Shown: one piece after another, positions 1-7,368 of the stretch | Numbering within the stretch: position 1 is the stretch's first letter | Layout: every line of letters starts with the position of its first letter | From: Streptomyces omiyaensis | GTDB lineage: Bacteria; Actinomycetota; Actinomycetes; Streptomycetales; Streptomycetaceae | Direction: 5' to 3' | DNA: 64,000 nt | Assembly (NCBI RefSeq): GCF_014650895.1 | Contig: NZ_BMVV01000005.1 | Span: 186,001 to 250,000 of the forward strand | Program-made: the position numbers and the translations under genes | The notes under the pieces: generated by a model | Seen by the model: the letters and a program-made list of their open reading frames with translations, nothing else | Told to the model about the DNA's origin: nothing | The model's database searches: none

Positions 1-1
1 T

Positions 2-667
2 GTCGCCGTGGACTTCCCGGCGGCGCAGACCTGCTGCGGTCAGCCCCAGTTCAACACCGGCTACCGACGGGAGACCGAACCGCTGGTCCACCGCATGGCC
101 CGGGCCTTCGAGGGCTACGACCACGTCGTCACCCCGTCCGGCTCCTGCGTCGCCATGATCCGCGACAACTACCCGCGGATCGGCAGCAAGGCCCGGGCCG
201 AAGGACGCGGTGACACCCTCGCGCAGGCGTCGGACTCCCTGGTTCCCCGGACATACGAACTGACGGAGTTCCTCGTCGACGTGCTGGGCGTGACAGATGT
301 CGGCGCGTACTTCCCGCACAAGGTCACGTACCACCCGTCCTGTCACGGGCTGCGGATGCTCGGCCTGGGCGAGCGCCCGCGCCGACTCCTGGAGGCGGTG
401 AAGGGCCTGGAACTCGTCGAGCTGCCGGGGGCGGAAGAGTGCTGCGGCTTCGGCGGCACCTTCGCCGTGAAGAACCCCGATGTGTCGACCGCCATGGGCG
501 CCGACAAGATTCACCACTCCCTGTCCACCGGTGCCGAGGTCCTGTGCGGCGCCGACAACTCCTGCCTGATGCACCTCGGCGGGATGCTGCGCCGCCAGGA
601 CGCCCCGCAGCGAGCCCTGCACCTCGCGGAGATCCTCGCGAGCACGGAAGAGGAGCCCTTCGCATGA
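2..667 (+). CDS. lutA: (Fe-S)-binding protein, lactate utilization subunit A (5' partial)
   Basis: Subunit of the LutABC complex that oxidises L-lactate to pyruvate in the cytoplasm. The frame is already open at the window edge, so the start lies upstream and the GTG near the edge is internal. Two CCG-type cysteine motifs are visible: CCGQ close to the visible start and CCGFGG about 140 residues later, with a HPSCHG cysteine before the second. This paired cysteine-rich domain is the hallmark of LutA/GlpC-like proteins. The stop overlaps the ATG of the next gene by four bases (ATGA), implying translational coupling. No regulator or promoter is visible because the upstream part is missing. Confidence 0.93.
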   Translation, partial: VAVDFPAAQTCCGQPQFNTGYRRETEPLVHRMARAFEGYDHVVTPSGSCVAMIRDNYPRIGSKARAEGRGDTLAQASDSLVPRTYELTEFLVDVLGVTDVGAYFPHKVTYHPSCHGLRMLGLGERPRRLLEAVKGLELVELPGAEECCGFGGTFAVKNPDVSTAMGADKIHHSLSTGAEVLCGADNSCLMHLGGMLRRQDAPQRALHLAEILASTEEEPFA

Positions 668-2088
668 GCGGGACCTTCATCGGCATGCCGGCCTTCCCGA
701 AGGCCGCACACGAGGCCGTACGCGACACCACCCTGCGCGCGAACCTGCGCCACGCCACCCACACCATCCGCGACAAGCGGGCGGTCGCCGTGGCCGAGCT
801 GGCCGACTGGGCGGAGCTCCGCGAGGCGGGCAAGCAGATCAAGACCGAGACCCTGCACAGCCTGGACACCTACCTCGTGCAGCTGGAGGAGGCGGTGACG
901 GCGGCGGGCGGCACGGTGCACTGGGCGGCGGACGCGGCCGAGGCCAACCAGATCGTCACGGACCTCGTGAAGGCCACCGGCGAGAGCGAGGTCGTCAAGG
1001 TCAAGTCGATGGCCACCCAGGAGATCGGCCTCAACGAGCACCTGGAGGCCGAGGGGATCCGGGCCTACGAGACCGACCTGGCCGAGCTGATCGTGCAGCT
1101 CGGCGAGGACCGGCCCTCGCACATCCTGGTCCCCGCGATCCACCGCAACCGGGGCGAGATCCGTGACATCTTCACGTCCGAGATGGGGAAGTGGGGCCGA
1201 GAGGCACCCGACGACCTGACCGACAGCCCGGTGGAACTGGCGGAGGCAGCCCGGCTGCACCTGCGGGAGAAGTTCCTGCGCGCCAAGGTCGGGATCTCCG
1301 GCGCGAACTTCATGGTCGCCGAGACCGGCACCCTGGTGGTGGTGGAGTCGGAGGGCAACGGGCGGATGTGCCTCACCCTTCCCGAGACGCTGATCTCGGT
1401 CGTCGGCATCGAGAAGGTGGTGCCCACCTGGCGGGACCTGGAGGTCTTCCTCCAGACCCTCCCCCGCTCCTCCACCGCCGAACGCATGAACCCGTACACC
1501 AGCACCTGGACCGGAACGACGGACGGGGACGGCCCGAGCGCCTTCCACCTGGTGCTCCTCGACAACGGCCGCACCGACGCCCTCGCCGACGAGGTCGGCC
1601 GGCAGGCCCTGCGCTGCATCCGCTGCTCCGCCTGCCTCAACGTCTGCCCGGTCTACGAGCGGGCCGGCGGGCACGCCTACGGCTCCGTCTACCCCGGCCC
1701 CATCGGCGCGATCCTCACCCCCCAACTGCGCGGCACCACCAGCGAGGTCGACGCCTCCCTCCCCTACGCCTCCTCCCTCTGCGGCGCCTGCTACGACGTC
1801 TGCCCCGTCGCCATCGACATCCCCGAAGTCCTCGTCCACCTCCGCGAGAAGGTCGCCGGCCAGGGCGGGAAGGGGCACCGCCTCGAAAAGGTTGCGATGA
1901 AAGCCGCCGGGTGGGTCCTCGACCACCCTGGGGTCCTCGCGGCCGGCGAGCGCGCTGCTTCGAAGACCCGGGCCCTGCACCCGAGGAAGCTGCCCGGCCC
2001 CGGCGCCCGCCAGTGGACCGAGAGCCGTGACCTGCCCGAACTGCCCGCCGAACCGTTCCGCGACTGGTGGAAGAAGAACCGCACGTGA
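664..2088 (+). CDS. lutB: LutB/LldF-type L-lactate oxidation iron-sulfur protein
   Basis: Iron-sulfur subunit of the LutABC lactate oxidation system, 474 residues. The N-terminal two thirds form the LUD domain. The last third carries two 4Fe-4S motifs, CIRCSACLNVCPVY and CGACYDVCPVAI, as expected for electron transfer from lactate oxidation. The ATG at 664 is chosen because it overlaps the lutA stop in an ATGA arrangement; the frame is open further upstream, but that would run far into lutA. The C-terminus ends with a WWKK motif commonly seen in LutB. The stop overlaps the GTG of lutC, so all three genes are coupled. Length is normal for the family and no key cysteine is missing. Confidence 0.95.
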   Translation: MSGTFIGMPAFPKAAHEAVRDTTLRANLRHATHTIRDKRAVAVAELADWAELREAGKQIKTETLHSLDTYLVQLEEAVTAAGGTVHWAADAAEANQIVTDLVKATGESEVVKVKSMATQEIGLNEHLEAEGIRAYETDLAELIVQLGEDRPSHILVPAIHRNRGEIRDIFTSEMGKWGREAPDDLTDSPVELAEAARLHLREKFLRAKVGISGANFMVAETGTLVVVESEGNGRMCLTLPETLISVVGIEKVVPTWRDLEVFLQTLPRSSTAERMNPYTSTWTGTTDGDGPSAFHLVLLDNGRTDALADEVGRQALRCIRCSACLNVCPVYERAGGHAYGSVYPGPIGAILTPQLRGTTSEVDASLPYASSLCGACYDVCPVAIDIPEVLVHLREKVAGQGGKGHRLEKVAMKAAGWVLDHPGVLAAGERAASKTRALHPRKLPGPGARQWTESRDLPELPAEPFRDWWKKNRT

Positions 2089-2723
2089 AGCAGAACTCCC
2101 GCGCACGCGTCCTGGGGCGCATCCGCCAGGCGCTCCTCGACGCCCCGCCCTCTCCGGAACCGGCACGCGACTACCTCACCGCCCACACCGCCGACGACGA
2201 GGCCGTGATCCTGGACCTCCTGCACGAGAACCTCGCCGACTACCGCGCGAACGTCCACCGGACCACGGAGACCGACCTTCCCGCTCTGGTGGCAAAACTC
2301 CTCGACCGGCACGGTGCCCAGACCATCGCCGTGCCCCCCGGTCTGCCCATCGCATGGCTGTCCGAGACGACGGCCCGGCAGCACCACGACGCGGATTCCC
2401 TCCTCACGCCGCACGAGCTGGACACCACGCACGCCGTGGTCACCAGCTGCGCCCTCGCCATCGCCGAAACCGGCACGATCGTCCTGGACGGCGGCCCCGG
2501 CCAAGGCCGCCGTGCCCTCACCCTCGTCCCCGACCTGCACATCTGCGTCGTGCGCGCCAAGGACCAGGTCGTCGGCTCCGTCCCCCAAGCCCTGCCGCGC
2601 CTGGACCCGACCCGCCCTCAGACCTGGATCTCCGGCCCCTCCGCAACGAGCGACATCGAACTCGACCGCGTCGAAGGCGTGCACGGGCCAAGGCGGCTCG
2701 ATGTTGTGATCGTCACCCGCTGA
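2085..2723 (+). CDS. lutC: LutC/YkgG family LUD-domain protein, lactate utilization
   Basis: Third subunit of the lactate oxidation complex, 212 residues, with a single LUD domain (ETG-x-I-V-L-D-G motif in the middle, then HICVV). The start is the GTG whose last two bases form the stop of lutB (GTGA); an earlier in-frame GTG would sit inside lutB and has no supporting ribosome site. The gene closes the lut operon. The next gene-like sequence is on the opposite strand only 15 bases away and is a pseudogene, and no clear hairpin terminator is visible between them. Assignment is secure from gene order and the LUD signature. Confidence 0.93.
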   Translation: MKQNSRARVLGRIRQALLDAPPSPEPARDYLTAHTADDEAVILDLLHENLADYRANVHRTTETDLPALVAKLLDRHGAQTIAVPPGLPIAWLSETTARQHHDADSLLTPHELDTTHAVVTSCALAIAETGTIVLDGGPGQGRRALTLVPDLHICVVRAKDQVVGSVPQALPRLDPTRPQTWISGPSATSDIELDRVEGVHGPRRLDVVIVTR

Positions 2724-2738
2724 CGAGACGACGGAACC

Positions 2739-3261
2739 TCAGCGTGGGGCGTCCGCGGCCTGCTCCCAGCGGGCCGCCAGGCTGAGGTGCGAACGGTCAG
2801 GCGTAGGGGTTGCAGACGAGGTAGTCGTCGGGGAATCCGCCGCCGTCTTCAGCGCCGGCGTCGTCTTCCCGCACCCTGGAGGACCCGGGACGACCCATAC
2901 CGACACCTCTCCCCCTGCCGGGGTCCGTTCCGCGGCTTCCCGCAGGAGCGCCGGCTCCGGTTCGCGCCCCGTGAAGTCCCCACCGACGGCGGCGGCACGA
3001 CCGTGCCCGCCACCGCGACCGCGCGCGTCGGACGCGCGGCCCGCGCCGTGGTCAGCAGCGCCTCCCACTCGTCGTCCGTGAGACCGAGGCCCTCCGCCGG
3101 CGCCACCACCGTGCGCCGCTGCGGAACCAGACTGCGCCCCGCTCCATCTCGCCGATGGCCCGGACACTCGCACCCGACGCCTCGGCCAGCTCCTCCATCG
3201 TGAGACGGCCTCGCTGCCGCAGGCCACGCAGAACGGCACCGAAGGACTTCTTCCCGTACAC
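2739..3261 (-). pseudogene. Broken XRE-HTH / P-loop (NB-ARC-like) regulator
   Basis: Three frames must be joined to read one protein. From the ATG at 3261 comes an XRE helix-turn-helix (LTMEELAEASGASVRAIGEM). At about 3140 one base appears to be lost and the reading moves frame to GRSLVPQRRTVVA, then LTDDEWEALLTTAR. At about 2980 it moves again, to FTGREPE and a P-loop, GPPGCGKTT. The product then ends soon after the P-loop. The family (XRE domain followed by an NTPase sensor) normally runs to several hundred residues, so this is a truncated and frameshifted remnant. An intact small XRE protein of 69 residues is the only alternative, but it would not explain the aligned segments in the other two frames. 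Confidence 0.8.
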
Positions 3262-3285
3262 AACTCCCCTTCCCGGCTTGGTCGG

Positions 3286-3999
3286 TCAGCTCGTCGCCCG
3301 TACCGCGGCCTTGATCAGGTCGGCGACCCTCCTCGGCTCGGAGAGGGCGACGGCGTGCGAGGCGTCCGGGAGTTCGACGACGACGGCGCCGGCCCGTGCG
3401 GCGCCGAAGCGCTGGACCTCGGGGCTGATCGTGCGGTCGGCCCCGGCCACCAGGACCCAGGACGGTTTCGTCCGCCATGCCGCCACGGACGCGGTCTCGG
3501 TGAACGCGGCTGTGGCGAGTGGGCGTTGGGCCACCGCCAGTACGCCGGCGACGTCCCCGGGCACGTCCGCCGCGAAGACGGAGGGAAATGCCGTCTCCTC
3601 GATGGTGACCTCGACCGCCTGGGCGCCGTCGTGGAGCGGGTAGGTCCACTCCTTCAGGCTGTCCGTCAGCGGAGGACCGGGGAAGCTCTCCTGGAGCCGG
3701 CCGAGGCTCTCGCCCTCGTCGGGCACATAGGCGGCCACGTAGACGAGCCCCACGACGTTCTCCGCGGCGCCGGCCACGGTGATCAGCGCACCACCGTACG
3801 CGTGGCCGACGAGTACGGCCGGACCCTCGACCTGCGTCAGGACGGAGGCGAGGTAGGCGGCGTCCGATGCCAGGCCCCGGAGCGGGTTCGGCGGGGCGAT
3901 CACCGGGATACCGCTGCTCCGCAGTTCAGCGATGACGCCTATCCAGCCGGTCGCGTCGGCGAAGGCACCGTGCACGAGGACGACGGTGGGGTGGGGCAT
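3286..3999 (-). CDS. alpha/beta hydrolase-like protein with Ser-to-Ala nucleophile
   Basis: Small alpha/beta hydrolase fold protein, 237 residues, related to the salicylate/methyl esterase-like group. The N-terminal VVLVHGAFADATGW oxyanion region and the C-terminal SHAVAL histidine (about residue 215) are present. The nucleophile elbow reads GHAYGG instead of GHSYGG, so residue 67 is alanine (codon GCG, 3799-3801). A close paralogue at 23131-23952 keeps GHSYGG. The protein is therefore probably not a normal serine hydrolase; it may be inactive, a binding protein, or newly decaying. The ATG at 3999 is preceded by GAGAAG; an upstream ATG at 4026 has no ribosome site. It follows the AraC gene on the same strand with a 44-base gap. 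Confidence 0.85.
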   Translation of the reverse strand: MPHPTVVLVHGAFADATGWIGVIAELRSSGIPVIAPPNPLRGLASDAAYLASVLTQVEGPAVLVGHAYGGALITVAGAAENVVGLVYVAAYVPDEGESLGRLQESFPGPPLTDSLKEWTYPLHDGAQAVEVTIEETAFPSVFAADVPGDVAGVLAVAQRPLATAAFTETASVAAWRTKPSWVLVAGADRTISPEVQRFGAARAGAVVVELPDASHAVALSEPRRVADLIKAAVRATS

Positions 4000-4043
4000 G
4001 CGAGTTCTCTTCTCGGTGTCGGGCATGACGGAGCGCACGCGTC

Positions 4044-4952
4044 TCAGCGCCGTCGCTCGTCCTGGGCGTCGGCGGTCATCGGAGCGAAGGCCGAGGTCGC
4101 GAGGGCCTGCCATTCGCTGGGGCTCATGCCGTAGGCCCCGCGGAACGTGCGGCTGAAGTGCGAGGGGCTGCTGAAGCCCCAGCGGTGTGCCATCGCTGCC
4201 ATCGTGATTCTCCGGGTGGAGCGGCCCAGTTCGAACCGGCAGGACTCGAGCCTGCGCTGCCGCACCCACTGGCTCACCGTGGTGCCGTCGTTCTGGAACA
4301 GCTTCTGCAGGTAGCGGACGGAGATGTGGTGGGCGCGTGCGATCGACTCCGGTGAGAGGTCCGGGTCCCTCAGGTGCTCTTCGATGTGGGCGTGGATACG
4401 GGACAGCATCTCGTTGACGGCCCCGGACGCGTCGTCGGCCGCGTCCGTCGTGTCCGCTTCGAGGAGCTCCATGACCAGGACGGAGAGGAGGCGCACGGCC
4501 GTGCGGGCACGCCGGTCCCCGATCGTCGACCTGCGGAACTCCGCCTTGGCGGCGAGCGCGGTCAGGAAGTCGGACGCCAGCGCCCCGATGCCCTCCCCGC
4601 CGCGTACGGGGACGCCGAGCACCTGGTCCAGTTCCGGCTCCGAGGCGCCCAGATGGCAGCGGGGAACCCGGAAGAAGATCATCTGACAGTCCTCGCCGAA
4701 CCGCAGCAGGTGCCGTCGGGCCGGGTCGCAGAAGACCAGGTCGTTCGGCTCCAGCGGGGTCTCGGCACGCTCGTGGACGACGGTGACGGGCCCACGGACG
4801 TGGACGCCGAGGTAGATGTGGTTCCGGTCGTTCGTGTCGGGCATCTCGGAGAGCATCTGGACCAGCCGCCCCGAGCGGGAGGAGGGCGAGGTCGGCGCCG
4901 TCGCCTGCCGGGGCACCCGTTCGGGCGCACGTGACATGAGTGTGAGGGTCAT
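4044..4952 (-). CDS. AraC family transcriptional regulator
   Basis: Regulator of 302 residues. The first 170 or so residues resemble the AraC-binding-like sensor domain (NDLVFCDPARRHLL). The C-terminal hundred residues are the double helix-turn-helix, with SVRYLQKLFQ in the first unit and GFSSPSHFSRTFR at about residue 259 in the second. The ATG at 4952 is preceded by TAGGAAT at good spacing; a GTG-like extension to 4997 has none. The gene lies between two hydrolase genes on the same strand (41 and 44 bases), so it may control one or both. The effector cannot be told from sequence. Confidence 0.92.
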   Translation of the reverse strand: MTLTLMSRAPERVPRQATAPTSPSSRSGRLVQMLSEMPDTNDRNHIYLGVHVRGPVTVVHERAETPLEPNDLVFCDPARRHLLRFGEDCQMIFFRVPRCHLGASEPELDQVLGVPVRGGEGIGALASDFLTALAAKAEFRRSTIGDRRARTAVRLLSVLVMELLEADTTDAADDASGAVNEMLSRIHAHIEEHLRDPDLSPESIARAHHISVRYLQKLFQNDGTTVSQWVRQRRLESCRFELGRSTRRITMAAMAHRWGFSSPSHFSRTFRGAYGMSPSEWQALATSAFAPMTADAQDERRR

Positions 4953-4993
4953 GGTGATTCCTAGCCGTGGGTTCGTGCAGGCGGAGGGCGGGG

Positions 4994-5845
4994 TCACGCC
5001 CCTCTCGCCGGCTCCTCGGCCAGGAACTTCTCCACCACGGCGTTGAAGGCCGGCGGGTTCTCCAGGAAGGGGAAGTGCGAGCTCGCCACGTCGGGGGCGA
5101 AGACGTGCAGGCGTGCGCCGGGAATCCGCTCGGCGACGAAGCGCTGCGAATCGGGGTGCACGTGGCTTCCCTCGCAGCCGATCACCAGGGTCGGCACATC
5201 GATCCGGGGGAGCACGTCCCGCCAGTCCTGCGCGCAGTGGTCGAACAGCAGCGGCACGCTCGCGTGGGCGGGTGTCGACCTGATCTCCTCGGCGACGAAC
5301 GCCAGCACCTCGGGGTCGGGCTCACCGGAGAACATGCCGCGCACGAAGTCGGCGAGGACCGTGTCGCCCTCGGGACCCGCGAGGGCCGCGCCCAGGTACA
5401 GCAGCCCCGACACGTCGAAGATGGCGCCGGCGTCCCGCTGATCCCGCTCGGTCATCCAGGGCACGGCGGCCACCGCCGCGGGCTGGTCGACGGCGACGAA
5501 GCGCCGGATCCGTCCGGTTCCGTGCTGGTCGACGAAGCTCCACCACACCGAGACGCCCATGGACCAGCCCAGTGCGTCGAAGCGGTCGAGACCGAGATGG
5601 TCGACGAGTTCGAGCACGTCGCGGGAGAGCCGGGCGATGCGGTAGCCGTGACGCGGCTTTCCGGACTTTCCGTGGCCACGCAGGTCGACGGTGACGACGC
5701 GCCGACCGGGCGCAAGACCCTCGATCTGGTGACGGAACATCGCCTGCGTCTGCCCCCAGCCGTGCAGCATCACCAGCGGGACACCCCCGCCGCCGGTGTC
5801 CTGGTACGCGAGCCGTGCGCCGTCCGTCGTGATCAGTTCCTTCAT
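4994..5845 (-). CDS. alpha/beta fold hydrolase
   Basis: Cytoplasmic alpha/beta hydrolase of 283 residues, in the broad haloperoxidase/esterase group. HGWGQT marks the oxyanion region, GWSMGV the nucleophile elbow with its serine intact, and SSHFPFLENP near the end supplies the histidine. The ATG at 5845 follows GGAAGAGGAC, a clear ribosome site, so an upstream ATG 57 bases earlier is not needed. It is followed by the AraC gene after 41 bases and may share its transcript. The substrate is unknown. It is only distantly similar to the GHAYGG/GHSYGG group of hydrolases elsewhere in the window. Confidence 0.88.
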   Translation of the reverse strand: MKELITTDGARLAYQDTGGGGVPLVMLHGWGQTQAMFRHQIEGLAPGRRVVTVDLRGHGKSGKPRHGYRIARLSRDVLELVDHLGLDRFDALGWSMGVSVWWSFVDQHGTGRIRRFVAVDQPAAVAAVPWMTERDQRDAGAIFDVSGLLYLGAALAGPEGDTVLADFVRGMFSGEPDPEVLAFVAEEIRSTPAHASVPLLFDHCAQDWRDVLPRIDVPTLVIGCEGSHVHPDSQRFVAERIPGARLHVFAPDVASSHFPFLENPPAFNAVVEKFLAEEPARGA

Positions 5846-5957
5846 GTCCTCTTCCCTGGTCAGAGGCGGTACGTCGTCCCCGCCCGTCTCGAACATCATC
5901 AAATGGGGCCCGCCGCCCGCACCACCGCGAGCTGTAGGAATCGGGCCGTGGATCCTC

Positions 5958-5977
5958 CTCGCTTTGTCGAAAGCGAG
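5958..5977 (-). terminator. Hairpin after the PucR gene
   Basis: Perfect 8-bp stem CTCGCTTT / AAAGCGAG with the loop GTCG, 8 bases beyond the stop of the PucR-type gene and before the start of the hydrolase gene. It lacks a T-run, as is common in Streptomyces. Confidence 0.55.
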
Positions 5978-5984
5978 TCCGGGG

Positions 5985-7232
5985 TCAGACGGCTCCGACG
6001 GCGCCGGGTTCGAGGAGTTCCCCGACCCGGAGGCCGAGGTGCAGAGTGAGCCGGTGGGCGCCGTCGTCGAGGTCGAGTCCGGTGATCTCCTGGATCTGGC
6101 GCAGGCGGTAGTACAGCGAGGTGCGGTGGATGCCCAGCGTCTCCGCGGTCTTGGGGATCGACCCGGCGTGTTCGAGGAAGCAGCGCAGGGTGTCCCGCAG
6201 GCGGTCGCCGCCGTGAGCCTCGGTCAGGGTGCGGAGCGGCTTCGGGACCAGCGACGCGTTCAGGGCGTGCTCGGGGAGCTGGAGCAGCACGGCGAGCTCC
6301 CCGAGGAGTTCCCAGTCACCGGTGCTCTTCAGGGAGGGCAGTCGGCGGGCCGCGCGGGCCGCCACGAGCGCCTGCTCGTACGACGTCCACGCGTCGTCCA
6401 GGCGGGCGTGCCGGCCACCGACGCCGATCACGGGTTCCGCCGACGGGGCCAGGAAGGTACGGAGTTCACCGAGGATGCGGGCGGACTGGGCGGAGACCTC
6501 GTCCGGGTGCGGCGGCCGGTCGCGGAGCTGGAGCAGTATCGCCCGCTCCTTGCCGATCGCGATGAGGCCCTGGGCGGAGCGCGTCTGCCGGTAGCCCTCC
6601 AACGCCGCCCACAGGGCTGCCTCGGAATGCCGCACGAGCTCCGTCCCGCAGCTCAGCTGGACGACGGTGACCAGTACGTGCTCCGCCGCGCCGAGCAGCC
6701 CCATTTCCTTGCCGCGCCGACGCGCGGTGGTGCGTGCGGCGACGTCGGCGCCGACGAGTTCGAGGGCCAGGTCCCGCTCGTCGGCCCTCCGGGTGTCGGC
6801 GGCGATCTGCTCTCCGTGCATCTGGGCCGACATGGCGTCCGCGGCCCGGGCGATGGCCGTCGTCTCCTGCTCCCCCAGTGCCTTCTCGGGCACGACCACC
6901 ACGAGCAGCCCGAGGAGGTGCCCGCGCTCGCGCAGCGGCACGACGTACCGGGGCAGCAGTCCGAGATCGTCACGGCCGTCGATGAAACCGGGCCTCGACC
7001 ACTGGGTCACGCCCTGGGCGAGGACGTAGCGGATGGCCGCGTTGTCGGCGCGGCCCTGCAGCAGGGTGCCGATGCGCACCGGGTCCTCGTCCCCGAAGTG
7101 GCGGCTCGTGCAGACCATGCGGACCAGCGGGTCGTCGACGGCTACGGACCGGCCGAGCCGCTCCGCGAGCTCGTCGACGAGGGCCTGGAGCTCGGGGCTG
7201 CCGGGGCGGGCTCGCTGGAGCCTTACGGTCAT
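5985..7232 (-). CDS. PucR-family transcriptional regulator
   Basis: Regulator of 415 residues with the PucR/CdaR architecture: a degenerate sensor region, a GGDEF-like middle (EPVIGVGGRHARLDDAWTSY) and a C-terminal helix-turn-helix at about residues 358-392 (AETLGIHRTSLYYRLRQIQE). Members of this family control purine, sugar-acid or antibiotic genes and usually sit next to a target. Here the neighbours are hydrolases and a LAL regulator, so the target is unclear. The ATG at 7232 is followed by MTVRL. Inverted repeats lie 17-60 bases upstream and may be its own control site. A tail of a second PucR-type gene is found as debris at 27602-27889. Confidence 0.92.
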   Translation of the reverse strand: MTVRLQRARPGSPELQALVDELAERLGRSVAVDDPLVRMVCTSRHFGDEDPVRIGTLLQGRADNAAIRYVLAQGVTQWSRPGFIDGRDDLGLLPRYVVPLRERGHLLGLLVVVVPEKALGEQETTAIARAADAMSAQMHGEQIAADTRRADERDLALELVGADVAARTTARRRGKEMGLLGAAEHVLVTVVQLSCGTELVRHSEAALWAALEGYRQTRSAQGLIAIGKERAILLQLRDRPPHPDEVSAQSARILGELRTFLAPSAEPVIGVGGRHARLDDAWTSYEQALVAARAARRLPSLKSTGDWELLGELAVLLQLPEHALNASLVPKPLRTLTEAHGGDRLRDTLRCFLEHAGSIPKTAETLGIHRTSLYYRLRQIQEITGLDLDDGAHRLTLHLGLRVGELLEPGAVGAV

Positions 7233-7248
7233 GCGCTGTTCCTCTCTC

Positions 7249-7292
7249 GATCAACTGTCCCCGCGGACTTCTCCATTCCGCGGTTCTTGATC
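7249..7292. promoter_or_regulatory. Nested inverted repeats upstream of the PucR gene
   Basis: An inner pair CCGCGGA (7261-7267) and TCCGCGG (7277-7283) is enclosed by GATCAA (7249-7254) and TTGATC (7287-7292). The site lies just upstream of the PucR start and downstream of the LAL stop, so it could be an operator or a terminator for the LAL gene; sequence alone does not decide. Confidence 0.4.
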
Positions 7293-7368
7293 AGTCTGAG
7301 GAAACGACGACGTCGGCACATCGCACGAATCGTCCATTGCCATGACGCCCACGTGGGATACGAAGCGA

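Noticed and set aside
511..2166. Antisense open frame over lutB
   Set aside because: The product is Gly/Leu/Val-rich without a known domain, while lutB on the plus strand has clear iron-sulfur motifs.
2739..3261. Intact small XRE regulator of 69 residues
   Set aside because: The downstream parts of a larger XRE-NTPase protein are visible in the other two frames, which fits a broken gene better.
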